Shown here: positions 60,240 to 64,000 of the stretch, piece after piece
Numbering within the stretch: the first letter of the stretch is position 1
Layout of the letters: each line of letters starts with the position of its first letter
Source: Glebionis coronaria
Taxonomy: Eukaryota > Streptophyta > Magnoliopsida > Asterales > Asteraceae
NCBI GenBank assembly: GCA_025667525.1
Contig: CM046878.1
Coordinates: 95,123,237 to 95,187,236 of the forward strand
DNA length: 64,000 nt
Direction of reading: 5' to 3'
Translations under genes and position numbers: made by a program
Notes under the pieces: model-generated
What the model was told of the DNA's origin: nothing
The model's input: only the letters and a program-made list of their open reading frames with translations
Databases searched by the model: none

Positions 60240-60800
60240 AAGTGGGCATTGTGTCGCTTTCTAATTTAGTCACTTTACTTATTTCAAATTATCACCCTCG
60301 ACTTTGGAGACAAAGGTCAGGGGACTATTCATGTATGAAAACAAGACAGTAAGTCCAACCACTGTGGCTGCTCCAACTGCTGCAGGACCTCCGATTTAAC
60401 CGCACCATCAGAGAGATTGTTATCATCATCTTGCTCATCGTCGACGCCATTGGATTAGATTCGTGAGCAAGTAAGTTCTGACCCATAAGCATTACCGGTT
60501 TATATCAGTTATCAACATTTTCATTTGACGATCTAGATGACTCCACACCATGATCAGACACAAAACTGTTGTTGTGATCAATACGGGTCATTATGGTTAT
60601 CGGGTTAGGGGTGTTAAGTGGCATCTTCAAGAATCTGAAATTCTTCGACTTCAACAGTTCAATCTTGGCTTTCACTTTATTAATTTTCAATCCCAATCCA
60701 AAACTTAAATCCCTGAATTCGCTAACTGAGTACTTCTTTTTCTACCTTTGATAGAACTGAACCAGCCTCTCTACTTCTGGTAGAGGTATGCATGTCTACG
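60240..60800 (-). pseudogene. unidentified frame-broken coding relic, unit C
   Basis: Nearly identical to 18,435-18,990 in unit A and broken in the same way. It shows the same basic helix (GLKINKVKAKIELLKSKNF), acidic run and hydrophobic segment. Family not recognised. Confidence 0.4.
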
Positions 60801-61116
60801 TCTCAACCTCCCACATACACCGTCCTAGACGGTATTAGGACCCATAACCCGTGAAATACGGTACTGGATGCTACCTTTTACTCATTTCAAATTATCATAT
60901 ATGCATGGACGAACTTATGATTTTAGCAAATTTTTTGAGCTAGAATCAAGTTGCACTGCAAAAAAAGTAAAATAGCGAAAAAATATTATCGGGTGTTATT
61001 CTAAAACCGACACTTTTTATAAACATATTATACTTTCGTAACTCAAAATTTAGTATGTCTTGTGGCACACACAACTCCCAAGTAGGTCCGTCTTTGCATA
61101 CATCTTTGTCGACTAT
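60801..61116. other. right flank of unit C
   Basis: Matches 18,990-19,210 of unit A up to 'ctaaaaccgac' and then goes on without the Stowaway MITE. No gene is seen. Confidence 0.5.
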
Positions 61117-61152
61117 CACTACAAGAAAACAAAGAACAGGTGACGGGGGTTT

Positions 61153-61563
61153 CTCTGGCGACACAATGTCGCCAGGGATAACCCCTTTTCCTTGGCGACA
61201 TTGCTGACGTGGCGTTAAAATAGATTTACTTTTTGGTCAAAGTTTGACTAGGGTTTCCCTGGCGACATGTCGCCAGGGATAATCCGTCCACAATCAGATA
61301 CCAAGTGAAAGAGCGCGAAATTTTCCCTCCAAAGTTTCCCTGTTGTCCCATCTTATCCCTGACGACATGTCGCCAGGGAAACTTCGTCCATCGTATTTAA
61401 CAAAAATTATTTTTGCTAATAACCTGTCAAACTTATCCCTGGCGACATGTCCCCAGGGAAACCTTTGCCATACGTAATTAGTTTCAAAGTTAAGCACAAA
61501 ATGTGTGGCGGGCTTTTACCCACCAAATCCCAAATGTTTCCCAGGCGCCATGTCGCCAGGGAA
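61153..61563. repeat. five regularly spaced 24-bp palindromes
   Basis: Copies near 61,153, 61,256, 61,348, 61,435 and 61,539, spaced 87-104 bp. The copy at 61,256-61,279 is a perfect inverted repeat (TCCCTGGCGACA / TGTCGCCAGGGA); the others have one to a few changes. Confidence 0.85.
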
Positions 61564-61914
61564 ACTCCCTGTCATATATTTAATTAGTTTTTGCTTGTTA
61601 TGAAAAACTATTAATTATTCCATATAATCATTATTTTAACTATCGATCCGATGTTATTTTATTTTTGCGACGTTTTTATAATAAAAATGAGACATTTATA
61701 AAACAAATATTTATTTATTCCAAATAGTTATTATTTTAACTATCGATCCGATGTTATTTATTTTTATGACGTTTATATAATAAAAATGAGACATTTATAA
61801 AACAAACATTTATTTATTCATAATATTATACATAGCCCTTGTGGAATCAAATAGAAAACTCAAAAACAGACATTACTAATCAACTTAAAGTTCGTGAAGT
61901 AGTGCAGCTGATTA

Positions 61915-62241
61915 CTACTCAACGCTAAGATTTTCCATTTCATTTAAAAGCTTATGAAGTATTGCAGCTGATTGACATGCGTGGTCTTCAGGATGCCTTT
62001 CCATTTCTAGTCTTGCCTCTAACATCTTTATCTTTAGATCTTTGATCTTGCAATTTGAGCACTCAGTGGTTGCAGATTCAGAAGATCCTGTAGAAGAACT
62101 TGGATGTATTGAACGCCTTGAAGGAGAACCTTGAGGTGTTGAAGATCCAGAGGAAGATCCAGAGGAAGATCTTATACGGAGTTGGAGATCTAGATCATCC
62201 TTCCATATAAAATTTCCACATCCATAATCTTGTTTTTTTTG
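61915..62241 (-). CDS. C-terminal exon of a GRF-zinc-finger-like protein
   Basis: On the minus strand an exon opens after an AG (62243-62242) and runs 108 codons plus stop (61917-61915). It begins QKKQDYGCGNFIWKDD, which recalls the end of a GRF zinc finger (CxFF.W.D), then a Ser-rich linker (SSSGSSSGSSTPQGSPSRR), CSNCK, and a charged helix (IKDLKIKMLEARLEMERHP). Upstream exons were not found, since plus-strand repeats follow. GRF-like proteins are often carried by plant transposons. Likely a partial or captured gene. Confidence 0.45.
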   Translation of the reverse strand, partial: QKKQDYGCGNFIWKDDLDLQLRIRSSSGSSSGSSTPQGSPSRRSIHPSSSTGSSESATTECSNCKIKDLKIKMLEARLEMERHPEDHACQSAAILHKLLNEMENLSVE

Positions 62242-62417
62242 CTGTTACAAAATAAAAAAAATGACATGACATGTTATTTTAAAAATCACACATATTACAT
62301 AAATAAAAATACTTTAGATTGTTTACCTTCGAAAGAGGACATGCATAATAAAGTTTACCAAAGCTATGGTGTTGATGTGACTGTCTCAACACTATATATC
62401 CATTTCCACATGTACAC

Positions 62418-62650
62418 TTATCAGAGTAAGCTGTTTGAAAACAGCTTATCCTGATAAGCTTGTCAGAATAAGCTGCTTATTCTGATAAGCTTATCGGGAT
62501 AAGCTGTTTGAAAATAGCTTACTCTGATAAGCTTATCGGGATAAGCTGTTTTCAAACAACTTATTCTAATGAGCTTATCAGAATAAGCTGTTTTAAAACA
62601 GCTTACTCTGATAAGCTTATCGGGAAAAGCTGTTTTCAAACAACTTATAT
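62418..62650. repeat. tandem array of imperfect palindromes (GATAAGCTTATC)
   Basis: Built from ctgataagcttatcgggataagctgttttcaaacagcttactct-like units of about 45 bp, four to five times, each itself palindromic (AAGCTT core, and gctgttt/aaacagc arms). It lies just upstream of the plus-strand gene start in the second CACTA element. Confidence 0.8.
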
Positions 62651-62698
62651 TATTTTGTTCATGAATTTGTCTATGTTATGCTAATTGTACTTGTACAG

Positions 62699-63179
62699 AT
62701 GTCAGCAGATGTTGCAGGATCACACGGTGGTGACGGTGGTGGTGAGGATGAACCTCCTACGCCAAACATCCGCAGCGGTTGTTTTGCCTTATTTAGAAAT
62801 AAAGGTAAGAATATTTGGATTATTGTAACACAATCATAAATTTGGTGCATATATATGTTGCTTGCCTTGAATTTTTATTGACTTTGTCACGCACTTGATT
62901 TTTGCAGGCAAAGGCAAAAGAAACGAAAATTTGGGCGGCAGAGAGGCCGGTAGAAAGACTCGGGGCATTACCCGATGTATCGATTTGTTGGAGGAAGTTG
63001 GTGAGCATGGCCCTGTCCCGATAGATTTTGAAGAAAAATCTTTCCGGCCTCGCGGCACGCATGCTCAACATTTATCTAATTACATCGGGGATTGTATCAG
63101 GAGGCTCGTGCCACTGTACTACCCAAGTTGGAATGATGTCCCTGATGAGATCACGACGTTGGTTTGGGCGAACATAAAG
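62699..63179 (+). CDS. start of a CACTA-borne gene (plant-transposase-like), truncated
   Basis: Exon 1 62699-62804 (MSADVAGSHGGDGGGEDEPP...) joins in phase 1 to exon 2 62908-63179, which reads GKGKRNENLGGREAGRK, then CIDLLEEVGEHGPVPIDF and ends DEITTLVWANIK before a gtcagt donor. The Trp-containing end and the place in a CACTA element fit the plant-transposase (Ptta/En/Spm) second gene, as at 43,500. The gene is cut off 30 bp further on by the gypsy fragment, so only its N-terminal 126 or so residues remain. Confidence 0.65.
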
Positions 63180-63207
63180 GTCAGTTATCATTTTTATGTT
63201 CATAACA

Positions 63208-64000
63208 TTATTGGTCTTCCTGTTCTTCTCTAGGCTTAAAGGAAATCAGGTTATCCTCAATGAAAACACTAATGAATTTGCTATGAGTTCATGGAAATTC
63301 ATTCTTATAATGCCGTTGGAGCATTGATGAGACAAATTCCGAAATCATAAATCTAGCATGACCGAGTCGTGAACGAATAGCAGTCATGGACATGTCCTGC
63401 TCTTTCCCTCGTCACTGTTGGCAGCATGATCATGAGTTCGATCTTGGAAAAAGTGAATAACACTATAAGGTCGATTGGACATGTTGTCAGTACGTGGAGG
63501 AGAATAATGGTCATGAATGGTGATTTGTTTAAGTCGACGGTAGTCGACACATAATCTCATGGTACCATACTTCTCCTTGTAGATTCTTCTGGAATGTATA
63601 GGAAGACTTGGAATAATCAACTGGTTATGCGTAAAAGGACTTAAGTGGTCGTGTCTTACTGACAGCTAGAAAATTTTAGCGACCATGGCTAACAACGCAC
63701 ATGCTTGTAAGCATAGATAATTTGTACAGATTTTCCCGATGGAAAATCAAGCTGAATGTATTCAGGAGCCTGAACATTACTGTACATAATTATGAATCGT
63801 AGCATGGTGTGCTGTTCATAGTACATAATTAGGATAAAATTCATCTCGTGTCTGTCCGAGGAAATGCGTTAGCAGCTTGGATCTCATCACTAAGCTGAAG
63901 GAAAACCTTCGTATACGTGGGAATACGAAAGGCGTCCTTCATGGTCATGAATCAATGATTTATGGTTACAAGAATGAAAGTGACATCGGCAACGTGACAG
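63208..64000 (-). mobile_element. second fragment of the gypsy element (pol remnant), runs off the window
   Basis: From 'ggtcttcctgttcttctcta' on, the sequence matches 29,452-30,245 with few changes, including the broken reverse-transcriptase start (MRLCVDYRR, YSPPRTDNMSN). Since the same disabled interior is found twice, the gutted form itself appears to have multiplied. Confidence 0.85.

Larger units (their letters stand above)
61117..63208. mobile_element. second CACTA element, left part only
   Basis: Starts CACTACAAGAAAAC, a classic CACTA end. Its first 450 bp hold five palindromic TCCCTGGCGACATGTCGCCAGGGA-type blocks, as expected for subterminal binding sites. Further in are a minus-strand exon and a plus-strand two-exon gene start. 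It is cut near 63,208 by a gypsy fragment, so no right end or target duplication can be read. Confidence 0.75.

Noticed and set aside
61153..61563. CRISPR-like array
   Set aside because: Repeats are palindromes in a plant CACTA end, spacers are 65-80 bp and the genome is eukaryotic.

Overview
The window is nuclear plant DNA: spliced genes with GT-AG introns, an AT-rich background, and a typical plant mix of transposons (CACTA with a transposase of the Tnp2 type, L1-like LINE, Ty3/gypsy LTR element with an initiator-Met tRNA primer site, MULE, PIF/Harbinger, hAT, a tRNA-derived SINE). It is a eudicot and by general look probably Asteraceae; the sequence alone does not prove the family.

Layout. 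(1) 1-2,300: non-coding DNA with one small broken ORF and a SINE. (2) 2,336-6,856 (+): an intact nine-exon BASS5/6-type plastid sodium/metabolite cotransporter gene. (3) A locus of three related units, each made of the BASS 3' end, a dead PIF/Harbinger (HARBI1/ALP1-like) nuclease on the minus strand, and a two-exon multi-DC1 (cysteine/histidine-rich C1) gene on the minus strand. Unit A covers 2,336-20,150, unit B 34,377-52,980 and unit C 53,440-61,116. Only unit A has a whole BASS gene. The DC1 genes of A and C are open, that of B has lost its exon 1 splice donor. Insertions pulled the units apart: a LINE and MITEs in A, a 13-kb CACTA in B, a MULE carrying a Harbinger MITE in C. (4) 21,053-24,197 (-): a five-exon divergent ubiquitin-ribosomal protein L40 fusion gene, lying between units A and B. 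(5) 25,071-34,364: a Ty3/gypsy-type element in minus orientation with near-identical long LTRs, a gutted interior and a truncated 5' LTR. (6) 35,274-48,258: a CACTA element with 3-bp target duplication, a decayed Tnp2-type transposase and a second gene joining a plant-transposase (Ptta/En/Spm) region to a C48 (Ulp1-like) protease domain. (7) 61,117-63,208: the left part of a second CACTA with regularly spaced palindromes, cut off by another fragment of the gypsy element that runs off the window.

The likely working genes are the BASS transporter (plastid envelope), the ubiquitin-L40 fusion (translation/ubiquitin supply, unusual sequence), and two DC1 genes (family often linked to stress and defence). 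They do not form a pathway; the common theme is segmental duplication followed by nested transposition. No tRNA or rRNA gene and no CRISPR array was seen.
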